64,000 nucleotides of DNA, from positions 4,965,001 to 5,029,000 of the forward strand of contig CP050293.1 of the NCBI GenBank assembly GCA_014189435.1, given 5' to 3'. Each line of letters starts with the position of its first letter. Positions within the stretch are counted from its first letter, which is position 1. A program made the position numbers and the translations under genes. The stretch comes from Mesorhizobium loti (lineage in GTDB: Bacteria; Pseudomonadota; Alphaproteobacteria; Rhizobiales; Rhizobiaceae). Shown here one piece after another: positions 9,063 through 17,414 of the stretch. The notes under the pieces were generated by a model. The model worked only from the letters and a program-made list of their open reading frames with translations, did no database searches and had not been told where the DNA came from.

Positions 9063-9873
9063 CCAACACAACGCTAGGCTGGCCAGGTAGATTGCGGACC
9101 GCATTGCCGAGGGTGCTGAAGGCACCCCGGCCACCGCCGGCGCTACCGGTGCCTCTCCTCTCGAAAGTCACAGTCGTATAGGATCATTTCGACCCACTCC
9201 CCGTGAATTCCCATATGGAGGTGCGCCGAAAGGCATCCACGCTCGACCAGAGCCAGGGAGGCGTGGCCAGATCCATCGTGCGTGGCTCCACCAGGCTATC
9301 GGTCCGCTACTCGCTTTCCGCTGTCGTTCGCCAAGTCACTGTGACACACGGCTTCATTTGCGAATGATCCATTCGATCATGCCGCAAATCAACGTGCACC
9401 TCGTCCGAGAGTCGGCGCACCATCGCGTTGGCGTGTTCGGCCCATCGCGCTTCTGGGATGAGGAGTTCAGCGACTGATGTGCGCAGGACGTGGAAATGGA
9501 GCGCGGACACGTGGGGGTTAAGTCGTCGTCCATGGCATAGCTCCCGGCAAGGGCGGAGTACGCTGACACTCTCAAGCGCCGGCGCCCATACAGTGGCCAG
9601 CGACAGTGCATGATGCGCTCTAGCTAAGGAGTCGCTTAACCGTCGAATTTGGCCCCGTGAACCCAGTCCCACCCTCTGGCGGCTTCTCTACCAGGGTCGG
9701 TTTCAACGGCTCGATGAACTGCAAACGCATCCACTGACCCACAAAAATGCGATTCAAGCCAAGGAAATGAATTTGGTCCGGAACCAAATCACCTGTCGCT
9801 AATTTATAGCGGCGAAATTTCCAAATCGTCGACGTTTTTATCGGTCAGGTGGTCACTAGGTGGGGAGACGAAG
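9063..9873. other. Non-coding or degenerate region
   Basis: Holds a GC-rich inverted repeat (AGGCACC...GGTGCCT, about 9119-9153). A 121-codon minus-strand frame (9307-9672) has no ribosome site, no recognisable domain and competing frames. An EcfG-like pair GGAAC (9780-9784)-N16-AATT (9801-9804) precedes the gene at 9874 by about 70 bases, but its -10 element is poor. I see no other gene. Confidence 0.45.
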
Positions 9874-10611
9874 ATGAAGCCAAACTGCGAATACAGAAGG
9901 CGGCGTCGAGATGAAGCCAGGCAATCGGAGTTCGTTGAGCCCTACGGCGTGGACGAGTTCGCTGCCCGACACGGCTTGAGCCCAAGGGTGGCAAGAATCG
10001 TCCTGCTCGCCAATGGACCCTCACGAACAATGTGCGACGCCGGCGCGCTTTCATCGCTGCTATGGCGGCCAGAGCCAGCGACCGAGGCGGCGGCTAGTTT
10101 CAACCGCGCTAGGGAACGAGTTCGTCGAACAGGCATTTCATCGATCGAACAGGAGGCCATCGAAATGGAAATCATCAATACGTTGGTTCACCGTAACCCC
10201 GCCTTGCCAACGGTAGAGTTTCTTGGCGAAGGCGGTGAGGCCATACGCGTGGCGATCGCCTCAGGCGACGCGGCACGCACCGACGAAGAGCTGGTGGAAA
10301 CGGCCAAGCAGATGATGGTGCAGGTTGTGGCATTCGACCGCCCGGACTTGTACGAGGACCACGCACAGGGGGAGAGCGGCATCTATACGTTCGAGTATCA
10401 GGACAAGGGCGTGGTGAGGATCATGCCGGGCATCACCTTGCCCAACCTCGGCGCCGTCCAGGAAGAGGTCAATCGGTCGGGCGAAGATATGTGGAAAGAC
10501 GCGCTCGACAAGCCGGAGACGCCGGTCGGATGGGCCGTGCGCGCACGCAATGATCGTGGCGATATCGTCGCCACCTGCACCTACGAGGAACTCCAGCGGC
10601 GCGGCCCCTAA
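9874..10611 (+). CDS. Hypothetical protein, possibly two in-frame units
   Basis: A 245-residue frame with a good start (GGGGAG six bases before ATG 9874). Residues 20-60 (EPYGVDEFAARHGLSPRVARIVLLANGPSRTMCDAGAL) look like a small helix-turn-helix-type domain related in style to DUF3606 proteins. From residue 98 (ATG 10165, MEIINTLVHRNPALPTVEFLGEGGEAIRV) a separate acidic alpha/beta-looking region follows, and that ATG has its own strong site, AGGAGG at about 10150-10155. Either one fused protein is made, or a second 148-residue protein starts internally at 10165. No membrane segments. I do not recognise the C-terminal family. The next gene is the DUF892 protein. Confidence 0.7.
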   Translation: MKPNCEYRRRRRDEARQSEFVEPYGVDEFAARHGLSPRVARIVLLANGPSRTMCDAGALSSLLWRPEPATEAAASFNRARERVRRTGISSIEQEAIEMEIINTLVHRNPALPTVEFLGEGGEAIRVAIASGDAARTDEELVETAKQMMVQVVAFDRPDLYEDHAQGESGIYTFEYQDKGVVRIMPGITLPNLGAVQEEVNRSGEDMWKDALDKPETPVGWAVRARNDRGDIVATCTYEELQRRGP

Positions 10612-10641
10612 GCTGCGACCCCACATAATTCGAGTGGGGTG

Positions 10642-10666
10642 GGAACGGGAAGGTGGACACTCTGTT
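10642..10666 (+). promoter_or_regulatory. EcfG-like promoter (GGAAC-N16-TGTT)
   Basis: GGAAC at 10642-10646 and TGTT at 10663-10666, spacer 16. Ends 49 bases before the DUF892 start. One mismatch to the CGTT -10 element. Confidence 0.55.
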
Positions 10667-10715
10667 AACGACGGCCTCCCATTGACGAGGCCCAACAACA
10701 GCAGGAGCAAAAGAG

Positions 10716-11225
10716 ATGGCGACAACCAAAGCATCATCCAAAAACCTCAACGATCTTTTTCACGATACCCTCAAGGACATCTACTTCGCCGAGAAGAAGA
10801 TCCTCGCAACCCTGCCCAAGATGGCAAAGGCGGCGCAGAGCGCAGATCTGAAGGCTGCCTTCGAGAAGCATCGCGGCCAGACGGAGGAGCACGTCGCGCG
10901 CCTCGAAGAGGTCTTTGAAGTCATCGGCAAGAAGCCCGCGCCAAAGACCTGTGCTGCCATCGTGGGCATCACCGACGAGGGCGCCGAGATCATGGAAGAG
11001 TACAAACGTTCCCCTGCCCTCGATGCCGGCCTGCTCGCGGCGGCACAAGCTGTTGAACACTACGAGATTTCGCGCTACGGCACGCTGCGGACCTGGGCAG
11101 CGGAACTCGGCCTGACCGAGGCAGTCAATCTGTTGGACCTGACGCTCGGCGAAGAAAAAGAGACCGACGCGGCTCTCACCGAACTCGCGGAATCTGCAGT
11201 CAACATCGCTGCCGAAGCGGCCTAG
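10716..11225 (+). CDS. DUF892 ferritin-like stress protein (YciE/YciF family)
   Basis: A 169-residue all-helical protein: NLNDLFHDTLKDIYFAEKKILATLPKMAKAA at 10-40, KHRGQTEEHVARLEEVFEVIGKKP near 52-75, and AAAQAVEHYEISRYGTLRTWAAELG at about 108-132. The spaced Glu and His residues are those of a ferritin-like di-iron four-helix bundle. The family is induced by general stress, desiccation or osmotic shock in many bacteria; its reaction is not established. AGGAG lies upstream of ATG 10716, and an EcfG-like promoter precedes it. Length is normal for the family. Confidence 0.93.
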   Translation: MATTKASSKNLNDLFHDTLKDIYFAEKKILATLPKMAKAAQSADLKAAFEKHRGQTEEHVARLEEVFEVIGKKPAPKTCAAIVGITDEGAEIMEEYKRSPALDAGLLAAAQAVEHYEISRYGTLRTWAAELGLTEAVNLLDLTLGEEKETDAALTELAESAVNIAAEAA

Positions 11226-11844
11226 CGAACACAGGTCCATCGGCCCTGTGTTCGCGAGCCCTGGTGGTCGATCGCCAGGGCTCACCTCACGCCATTTCTA
11301 CGCAAGGGCGCGATATTGCACGCCAGCGTGCGATTTTTCCATGCGCCTCGATCCGCTTCGCTTGTCGAAAGCTGACCGGCAGCGCGCTTTCGGCGATCTA
11401 GGCAACATAACCCCGCCGGAATGGGTGCCTTACGAAACAAGCGATGAATGCTATCCGGCAAACGATCAGGTGGTGAAGTTCGTGCTGCGCTAACTAATAG
11501 CAGGCGTTGATTTACGAGTGTCCGCTCGTGGCGCAACCTCGAACTGAACTTCGCTTTCGGCGACGTCCACTTTTAGGCGGTGGGTAGCCAATCTTTTCGA
11601 GAACTTAGCAGATCACCCAAAACGCCGATTGTGGCGGTATGTACCCCATACATACGTACGCCTACCGCCTATGCTTGCCGTGAAATCACCCGCCTGCGAT
11701 CAATCGGAAGTGCCTGCTCATCGCACTTACCTTGCCACTACGTCCAATGCACTCGCGCTCTACTCCAACGGCCCTTTTCGTCTCCGAATTGATTTCGCAA
11801 TCGTTGCGGGAAAGAATGAGGCATGTCTAATCGTGAGGTGTAAT
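11226..11844. other. Intergenic region with a doubtful small frame
   Basis: The only frame with protein-like content is ATG 11341-11493 (MRLDPLRLSKADRQRAFGDLGNITPPEWVPYET...), 50 codons with no ribosome site, perhaps a gene remnant. The part from 11560 to 11830 is lower in GC and holds the leader of the methyltransferase gene. No terminator or repeat stands out. Confidence 0.35.
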
Positions 11845-12654
11845 TTGACCGATATCACAAACCACTATGGCAGCGATGGCATCGTCGAACGCATTCTGGG
11901 TGCGGTGCCGGATGCCCATGCCCTCGTTACCAGGCAACTCTATCCGTTCGACCAGCTGCATGGCCGCGAACTGGTCGCGACGCAGGACCACGCGGCGCGC
12001 CTTGCCCCCTCGTCCACCGATCGGATTCTCGATATCGGCAGCGGTATCGGCGGCCCGGCGCGGTTCCTGGCCGACACTTATGGCTGCAGCGTCGACGGCG
12101 TCGACCTGACACCGGCTTTTGTCGAGGCATCCCGCCGGCTGACCGAACTGTGCGGGCTGAGCGACAAGGTTCGTTTCCACGAGGCCAACGCCACAAAGCT
12201 GCCTTTCGCCGACGCCACGTTCGACGCGGCTATCTGCTTCTATGTCGGCATGAACATTGCCGACAAGGAAGCGGTGATCGGGCAAGCCTTTCGCGTGCTG
12301 AAGCCGCGGGGCAGACTGATCTGGACCGAGGCCGTGCTGGTGGGTGGTGATCCCCACTATCCCCTGCCCTGGGCGGTGTCGCCCGCGGGCAGCCACCTCG
12401 TTGACGGCAACACGCTGAAAAGCCTTTTTGTCGAAGCCGGTTTCCTGCTCGACGACGTCATCGACGAAACCGGCGAGCATGTCGAACTGGCGTTGAAGCG
12501 GGAAAATACCGGCATCGTGCCCTCACCCGCGCAGCGGCAGGCCAACGAGATCGTGCTCGGTCAAGAGTTCGTGCAGCGCCGCAAGAACTACATAACCAGC
12601 CTTAGCGAGGGAAAGCTCGCCTCGCTGGCAGTGTTCGGCTCGAAGCGAGGATAA
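11845..12654 (+). CDS. SAM-dependent class I methyltransferase
   Basis: A 269-residue protein with Rossmann-type motif I ILDIGSGIGGPARFLA (about residues 57-72), motif II acidic loop GVDLTPAFVEASRRL, FHEANATKLPFADATFDAAICFYVGMNI as motifs III-IV, and VLKPRGRLIWTEAVL as motif V-VI. It resembles UbiE/sarcosine- or tocopherol-type small-molecule methyltransferases; the acceptor is unknown. The start is taken at TTG 11845 because GAGG lies 6 bases upstream and the N-terminus (LTDITNHYGSDGI) fits the family; an open frame continues upstream to 11629 without support. Stands alone. Confidence 0.85.
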   Translation: MTDITNHYGSDGIVERILGAVPDAHALVTRQLYPFDQLHGRELVATQDHAARLAPSSTDRILDIGSGIGGPARFLADTYGCSVDGVDLTPAFVEASRRLTELCGLSDKVRFHEANATKLPFADATFDAAICFYVGMNIADKEAVIGQAFRVLKPRGRLIWTEAVLVGGDPHYPLPWAVSPAGSHLVDGNTLKSLFVEAGFLLDDVIDETGEHVELALKRENTGIVPSPAQRQANEIVLGQEFVQRRKNYITSLSEGKLASLAVFGSKRG

Positions 12655-13085
12655 ATCTCGGACAGCAGAGCCCGCCTGCGCATCTGGTGCAACATGCAAC
12701 CGTCAGCGAAGTTCCGACCGCTAACAAAAAAGCCCGCCGGCCGAAGCCAGCGGGAATTTGGGGTCTGCCAGATTGAGGTCTGGCAGATTGGAAACGGTCC
12801 GGCCCGGCTTTTCTAGCCGATGTCTAAATCACTGCCACCCAGACCGCATGGCAGGTTCCGATTGAACGCCCGGACCTTGGCAACGTTTCCGGACTGGGGT
12901 GGGGTGATCGATCTACCCGGGTGGGCCGAGCGGTGGGTAGGTCCAATTGGTACGGCCGGCAAGGCTGGTAGGCCAATACCTATGGAGTTGAAAAGGGCGC
13001 TGTAAAATACAGTGCCCCTCTTTTTCGAATTGTCAAAAGATCCAGGCGACGGAAGCTCCAGGCGACGGCCACAACCGACGGAAGC
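12655..13085. other. Intergenic region with two hairpins
   Basis: Contains the minus-strand terminator at 12726-12754 and next to it a perfect 7-bp hairpin CTGCCAG (12765-12771), loop of 8, CTGGCAG (12780-12786). Together they look like the 3' part of a small minus-strand transcript. A minus-strand 109-codon frame (12813-13142) lacks a ribosome site and recognisable features and is not called. Confidence 0.5.
12726..12754 (-). terminator. Rho-independent terminator facing left
   Basis: On the minus strand CCCGC, a mismatch, GGC, loop TTCG, GCC, a mismatch, GCGGG forms a stable stem closed by a UUCG tetraloop and followed by TTTTTT. No minus-strand protein gene ends here; the methyltransferase on the plus strand ends 70 bp to the left and its reading direction has no U-tract. 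Confidence 0.65.
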
Positions 13086-13110
13086 GGAACCATAAAACGG
13101 GGCCGCCGTT
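13086..13110 (+). promoter_or_regulatory. EcfG-type promoter (GGAAC-N16-CGTT)
   Basis: GGAAC (13086-13090) and CGTT (13107-13110) with a 16-base spacer: an exact consensus match 33 bases before the preferred GTG start of the KaiC-like gene. Confidence 0.72.
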
Positions 13111-13142
13111 ACTGGTTCTTGAAATCGCCATTGGGGGATCAA

Positions 13143-14630
13143 GTGGACAGAGACGATGCGTCATCGATTGCTTCTGGAGTCAGCGGCCTCGATTACATTC
13201 TTCGCGGCGGTTACGCCAAAAATCGATCTCATCTAGTCGAGGGGAAACCAGGTTCCGGGAAGACCACGCTCGGCCTCCAGTTCCTGATCGAGGGAGCGAA
13301 GAGCGGCGAGACGTGCCTCTACATCACTTTGTCCGAAAGCAAGCGCGAACTGCTCTCGGTTGCCGGCCGTCACGGTTGGGACCTGCAGGGCGTACAAATT
13401 CTTGAACTTGTGCCTCCGGAGCTTAGCCTCGACCCGTCACAGCTCCAGACATTGGTTCATTCCTCCGAACTGGAACTCGGGGAAACCGTGCAGTCTGCCT
13501 TGGCCGAGATTGGCCGCATCAAACCCGATCGCGTGGTGTTCGATTCGCTCTCTGAAATCCGGCTTTTGTCGCAAGGGTCGCTGCGCTATCGGCGTCAGGT
13601 GTTGGCGCTGAAGAGCTTCTTTATGCTCAACAATGTGACAGTGTTAATGCTCGACGACCTGACGAGCGAGCAGGACGACCTCAATTTGCATTCGATCAGC
13701 CACGGCGTGATTAGGATGGAGCAGCTTTCGCCCATCTATGGTGGAGAGCGCCGGCGGCTGCGGGTGATCAAGATGCGCGGAGTGCAGATCCGGGGCGGTT
13801 TTCACGATTTCGTTATTCGCCCAGGCGGGGTTACAGCCTTTCCGCGGCTGGTTGCAGCCGAGCATCAGATGGCAGAGGATGGTTCCCCGGCCATGAGCAA
13901 CAACCAGATCGACGCCCTGCTCGGCGGCGGCTTGGAACGCGGGACCAGCACGTTGCTGATGGGGCCGTCTGGCGTTGGCAAGTCCACCATTGCCTGCACC
14001 TATTGCCACGCCGCACTCATGCGTGGCGAGCGTGTGCTGGTGCTGTTGTTTGACGAGACAAAGCGCATTTTCCTGGCGCGCGCCGCAGGGCTCGGCATGG
14101 ATCTGGAGCCATTTGCCGATGACGGGATGCTGATGCTTGAGCCGGTCAATCCTGCTGAGCTCTCGCCGGGAGAATTGTCTTCGCGCATCCAGGCAGCTGT
14201 GGAAGGTTCCAATGCCCGGATCGTCGTGATCGACAGCCTCACCGGCTACCTCAATGCCATGTCGGAAGAACAGCATCTGGTGCTGCAGATGCACGAGATT
14301 CTCACCTATCTCAATCAGAAGGCTGTTGTGACGATCCTGCTTCTGGCCAATCACGGGCTATATGGTCAAATGGCCGCGCCGGTCGATATGACCTATCTCT
14401 GCGATTCCATCATGCTTCTACGTTTCTTCGAAAATGCAGGCCGGTTGAGACGCGCTATTTCGGTTGTCAAGAAACGCGTTGGGCCGCACGAAGAGACAAT
14501 TCGCGAGTTTAAGATCGGTGTTACCGGAGTGGCGGTGGGCGAGCCGCTGGAACAGTTCCGTGGCATCCTGATGGGATCCCCAGAATTCGAGGGCAAGCAG
14601 GGCGATCTTCTGAGAGACAAGGCATCGTGA
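13143..14630 (+). CDS. KaiC-like double-domain ATPase
   Basis: A 495-residue protein with two RecA/RAD55-type domains. Domain 1 has Walker A GKPGSGKTT (about 34-42) and a DRVVFDSLSE Walker B; domain 2 has GPSGVGKST (about 274-282) and ARIVVIDSLTGY. This is the KaiC-family layout outside cyanobacteria, where such proteins are linked to stress and signalling rather than clocks; no kaiA or kaiB lies nearby. Start GTG 13143 has GGGGGA 4 bases upstream and fits the family N-terminus (SGVSGLDYILRGGY); TTG 13119 would almost coincide with the transcription start set by the EcfG promoter. Overlaps the following histidine kinase by one base, so they are probably translated together. Confidence 0.9.
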   Translation: MDRDDASSIASGVSGLDYILRGGYAKNRSHLVEGKPGSGKTTLGLQFLIEGAKSGETCLYITLSESKRELLSVAGRHGWDLQGVQILELVPPELSLDPSQLQTLVHSSELELGETVQSALAEIGRIKPDRVVFDSLSEIRLLSQGSLRYRRQVLALKSFFMLNNVTVLMLDDLTSEQDDLNLHSISHGVIRMEQLSPIYGGERRRLRVIKMRGVQIRGGFHDFVIRPGGVTAFPRLVAAEHQMAEDGSPAMSNNQIDALLGGGLERGTSTLLMGPSGVGKSTIACTYCHAALMRGERVLVLLFDETKRIFLARAAGLGMDLEPFADDGMLMLEPVNPAELSPGELSSRIQAAVEGSNARIVVIDSLTGYLNAMSEEQHLVLQMHEILTYLNQKAVVTILLLANHGLYGQMAAPVDMTYLCDSIMLLRFFENAGRLRRAISVVKKRVGPHEETIREFKIGVTGVAVGEPLEQFRGILMGSPEFEGKQGDLLRDKAS

Positions 14631-15667
14631 TGTCATCCAGCCCCGGAGTGCTCGTGCTGGCGCCGCTCGGCCGCGATGCGAAGATCGCGGCCTCCATCCT
14701 GGAGACGAACCAGATTGCCTCGAGGGTTTGCGACAGTCTGGAGGAAACCGTGCCCTTCCTGGACGAGGCACATTGCCTTGTCGTGGCAGAGGAGGCCCTG
14801 ATCAGTTCCGATCGAAGCCGGTTCGCTGCCTGGCTTGAAAACCAGCCGGCATGGTCGGATTTTCCAATCGTGCTTCTGACCTTGCGAGGGGCCGAAGTTG
14901 ATGCGCGGTTGGCATTTCTGGACCGCTATCTGATCGTGCTTGAACGGCCATTCCTGGCGTCGAGCCTCGCCAACTCGGTGCGTTCCGCCCTGCGCGCCCG
15001 CGCCCGCCAACGGGAGGTCCAATCCTATATCGAACAGAAGCAGGAAGTCGCCGACCGGCAGAAATTGCTGATCCGCGAACTGCATCACCGCGTCAAGAAC
15101 ACCCTGGCCAACGTGCGCGCCATGATGGGCGCGACGGCCAGGTCGAGCGACAACGTCGACGATTTTATGCGTGACTTTTCAGCCAGGCTCGTTTCGCTGG
15201 CCGACACGCATTCGATGCTTACCGACGATTATTGGCAGACTGCATCCCTGCATAAACTGCTTGAAAGCGAGCTTGGCCACTACGAGACGCGCGACAGGCC
15301 GCGTATCCTCCTGGAGGGACCGAACGTCGCGCTTGTTGCTGACATCGCAATCCCAGTCGGGATGGCCTTCCATGAATTGGCCTCCAATTCGTCGAAGTTC
15401 GGCGCGTTGTCGCGGCCTCAAGGCCGCCTGGATGTCCGCTGGTCGGTCGCCACGTCCGCCGAGGCGCAGATCGTCAATCTTGATTGGCGAGAACGGAATG
15501 GGCCGGAGGTCGAGCTCCCCAAGCGACGCGGGTTTGGCACGACGCTGCTGGAAAAGGTTGTTGCGGTGCAGTGTAACGCCAAGGTCGAATTGAACTTTCA
15601 TCGCGACGGCTTGCAGTTCATCATGGCCCTGCCGCTGCGCGACACGCGCCTCGTGCCTGCCTATTGA
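14630..15667 (+). CDS. HWE-family sensor histidine kinase
   Basis: A 345-residue kinase. Residues 1-120 form a receiver-like domain without clear phosphorylation signature; a short coiled linker (ARARQREVQSYIEQKQEVADRQ) leads to the phosphoacceptor box LIRELHHRVKNTLANVRAMM (His about 153). The N-box GMAFHELASNSSKFGALS and the WRERNGPEV motif (Trp-x-Glu) define the HWE class, and the G-box is GFGTTLLEKVV. HWE kinases in alphaproteobacteria often feed the PhyR-NepR-EcfG stress cascade. It shares an operon with the KaiC-like ATPase (TGATG overlap) under an EcfG-type promoter, suggesting feedback. No membrane segment, so cytoplasmic. Confidence 0.9.
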   Translation: MSSSPGVLVLAPLGRDAKIAASILETNQIASRVCDSLEETVPFLDEAHCLVVAEEALISSDRSRFAAWLENQPAWSDFPIVLLTLRGAEVDARLAFLDRYLIVLERPFLASSLANSVRSALRARARQREVQSYIEQKQEVADRQKLLIRELHHRVKNTLANVRAMMGATARSSDNVDDFMRDFSARLVSLADTHSMLTDDYWQTASLHKLLESELGHYETRDRPRILLEGPNVALVADIAIPVGMAFHELASNSSKFGALSRPQGRLDVRWSVATSAEAQIVNLDWRERNGPEVELPKRRGFGTTLLEKVVAVQCNAKVELNFHRDGLQFIMALPLRDTRLVPAY

Positions 15668-15700
15668 CGCAGCTCGAAAAGCCTCATCTTCTCGGAGTTG

Positions 15701-15930
15701 TCAGACGTCTATCGGCATCACGAAGGTGAAGCGGGTTTCGCCGAGGTGAGAGACGTCGATACGACCGCCATAGGCCTTGGCAATCTCGCTGGCGATTTAA
15801 AGCCCGATCCCCAAACCCTGTTGGCTGGCTTTCCCCGCGCCCGTAAAACGGCTGGAACAAAGTGTCCATTTCCGCCGGCGAGATCGGAGGGCCGCTGTTG
15901 GCAACGCCGACCGTCAATTGGCCAGCCTGC
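15701..15930 (-). pseudogene. Histidine kinase catalytic-domain remnant
   Basis: On the minus strand the sequence reads GQLTVGVANSGPPISPAEMDTLFQPFYGRG, then after a frameshift QGLGIGL, an in-frame stop, IASEIAKAYGGRIDVSHLGETRFTFVMPIDV and a stop at 15701-15703. This is the G-box end of a HATPase_c domain with at least two lesions; everything upstream is missing. It abuts a Ku remnant in the opposite orientation, so the junction near 15,930-15,950 is a rearrangement scar. Confidence 0.8.
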
Positions 15931-15949
15931 GTCGCGACGTCAGAACAGG

Positions 15950-16130
15950 TTCCTCGAAATCGCTGGGATGCTTATCGCAAGTTCGACCCCTCGAAATTCG
16001 AAGACACTTATGACGACGCTATCATCGCGATGATCGACGCAAAGCGAAAGGTCAAGGCGCCGCCGAAGCCTGCGCCGAAGCCCAAAGAGAACGTGGTCAA
16101 CTTGGCCGAGATTCTTCGCAGAGCTTTGCC
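15950..16130 (+). pseudogene. Ku protein, C-terminal remnant
   Basis: Reads LEIAGMLI, then after a short deletion and frame change FDPSKFEDTYDDAIIAMIDAKRKVKAPPKPAPKPKENVVNLAEILRRAL. This matches closely the C-terminus of the intact Ku encoded at 24406-25239 (FDPSKFADTYEDALIAMIDAKRKGKAPPKAVPKPKENVINLAEVLKKSL). The DNA-encircling barrel is absent, so it is a fragment of a second ku gene. Confidence 0.85.
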
Positions 16131-16183
16131 AGCAAGGGCGGCTCAACGGCCAAGGCTACACCGTCAAAGCGAAGTTCCGCGTA

Positions 16184-16637
16184 ATGCTCGGCGGATCTTC
16201 TCACGCTGCTAGGAGAGATGACATCAAACCGATAATAAAGCAAATCCAAGCCTATGCCGTAGACGGCATGAAGGCGCCAGGTTTTGCAGCGGCGGCCGGG
16301 GTCGCTGCCGCACTTGGATTCTACAGCGCAAACTCCGCAAGGCTGTCTCAAAACCCGGAAGATCTCCTGATCTTTAATGCCATCCTCTCGTGGCTTTTCA
16401 TCAGCCTCCTTTTCACGGCCATTGCGCCCGGCTTGGCCTATTTTAGTACTTTCGTACGGCAAATCCTGGAGTCAGGAGAGGTATGATTTCAATCATCCAT
16501 TCGTTCACGACACGCCGAAATCGATCCTTTTTGAGCGCATCGGCAACGTCTTTCGCTGGATGACTGTCACGGTGGTGTGCGGCTCGATCGCGTGCATCGG
16601 TCGGGCGGGATACCTGTTTCTGAGTCTCGTAAAGTGA
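16184..16637 (+). pseudogene. Small inner-membrane protein, frameshifted
   Basis: The first frame encodes DDIKPIIKQIQAYAVDGMKAPGFAAAAGVAAALGFYSANSARL...ILSWLFISLLFTAIAPGLAYFSTF with two hydrophobic segments, then stops at 16486. A second frame from about 16475 continues in protein-like style as RYDFNHPFVHDTPKSILFERIGNVFRWMTVTVVCGSIACIGRAGYLFLSLVK, with a third membrane segment, ending at 16637. AGGAGAG precedes ATG 16218, but that ATG is out of frame with the first part, so a lesion near the start is also likely. I read this as one roughly 140-residue gene with two frameshifts. Family unknown. Confidence 0.6.
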
Positions 16638-16780
16638 AAGCGATAGGCGGCCGCCCTACGTCGCCGCCCTCGCCCTCCCTAATGCTCGCCAGCGCCGTCT
16701 GGCGCTACCAGCAGCGCGATCTGATAGGCGCTGCCGCTTCACTTCTCATGGCCGCGCTGGGTGCCCTACTGCTTCTTTAA
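16634..16780 (+). CDS. Small hydrophobic protein
   Basis: A 48-codon frame from GTG 16634 (MKAIGGRPTSPPSPSLMLASAVWRYQQRDLIGAAASLLMAALGALLLL) with one C-terminal membrane segment. The GTG overlaps the stop of the preceding membrane-protein remnant (GTGA), as expected for translational coupling. No homologue comes to mind and there is no independent ribosome site. Confidence 0.4.
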   Translation: MKAIGGRPTSPPSPSLMLASAVWRYQQRDLIGAAASLLMAALGALLLL

Positions 16781-17016
16781 AACCCGACAATCCAAGGATT
16801 GGTATCGTATCCGAGGCGCGGCTTTTCCGGCGTTGCTCCATCCGGCAATTTGGCCGTTCCAGTCATACTGCAGTCCAGCTCCGGCACCGGCTTCTTGGCC
16901 GAATGCTTGGTAGAGCATAGGGCCGCAGCATTACTGACCACTACCTTCTTCTCTTTGGCAACAGCGACACCGGACGCAGCGATTACGATCGCCGCGCAAA
17001 ACATAGCCACTCTCAT
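16777..17016 (-). CDS. Small secreted protein
   Basis: A 79-residue protein beginning MRVAMFCAAIVIAASGVAVAKEKK, a typical signal peptide with cleavage near AVA-KE. The mature part is about 60 residues with two Cys (ALCSTKHSAKKPVPELDCSMTGTAKL), which could form one disulfide in the periplasm. ATG 17016 is chosen because GGGGA lies 8 bases upstream; it also makes the signal peptide start correctly. The 3' end overlaps the convergent small gene by 4 bases. Family unknown. Confidence 0.7.
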   Translation of the reverse strand: MRVAMFCAAIVIAASGVAVAKEKKVVVSNAAALCSTKHSAKKPVPELDCSMTGTAKLPDGATPEKPRLGYDTNPWIVGF

Positions 17017-17057
17017 CGTACTTTCCCCACGGTTGCGCATCCCCAAGATGCTGGGGC

Positions 17058-17072
17058 GTGACGTTACGTCAC
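17058..17072. promoter_or_regulatory. Perfect palindrome upstream of the secreted-protein gene
   Basis: GTGACGTTACGTCAC has 7-bp arms around one central base and lies about 42 bp before the minus-strand start at 17016, next to an AT-rich patch. It is a candidate operator; the regulator is unknown. Confidence 0.4.
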
Positions 17073-17414
17073 TTTTATATTAGCGCAAGCGAATATTGCG
17101 GCCTCTAGCGGATACGTGATCGCACCATACCGACACGCTTGCGAATCCGTCATGCCTGAGGTGCGGCGGACCTGATTGTCCGCTTGGCCGGCGCCGCGCA
17201 GCCCAACAGCTCCCAGCCCAACGGCGCCGGCCATTTTACCCACGGAACTTCCGGACGCTGGCGACGTTGGCCTGTATGGCTCTCGTTACCGGGTTTGCGT
17301 TTGCAGCGGTCGTTCTGTTTATCGTGCTGCTCTTCACCCATGCAGCCCGAGACCTTCAAAGCTCGCCCAGGTACCATAGTTTATGTCGCCGATTGCAGCG
17401 GCATCGAGAGCCGT
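17073..17414. other. Intergenic region with a doubtful membrane-peptide frame
   Basis: A plus-strand frame from ATG 17276 to 17428 (MALVTGFAFAAVVLFIVLLFTHAARDLQSS...) encodes one strong membrane segment, and the frame stays protein-like upstream (RRRPFYPRNFRTLATLAC). No ribosome site or start is evident, and its end overlaps the gene at 17415-17579. It may be the remnant of a small membrane protein. Confidence 0.35.

Noticed and set aside
9307..9672. A 121-codon minus-strand frame
   Set aside because: No ribosome site and no domain; competing frames overlap it on both strands. Considered because parts read smoothly.
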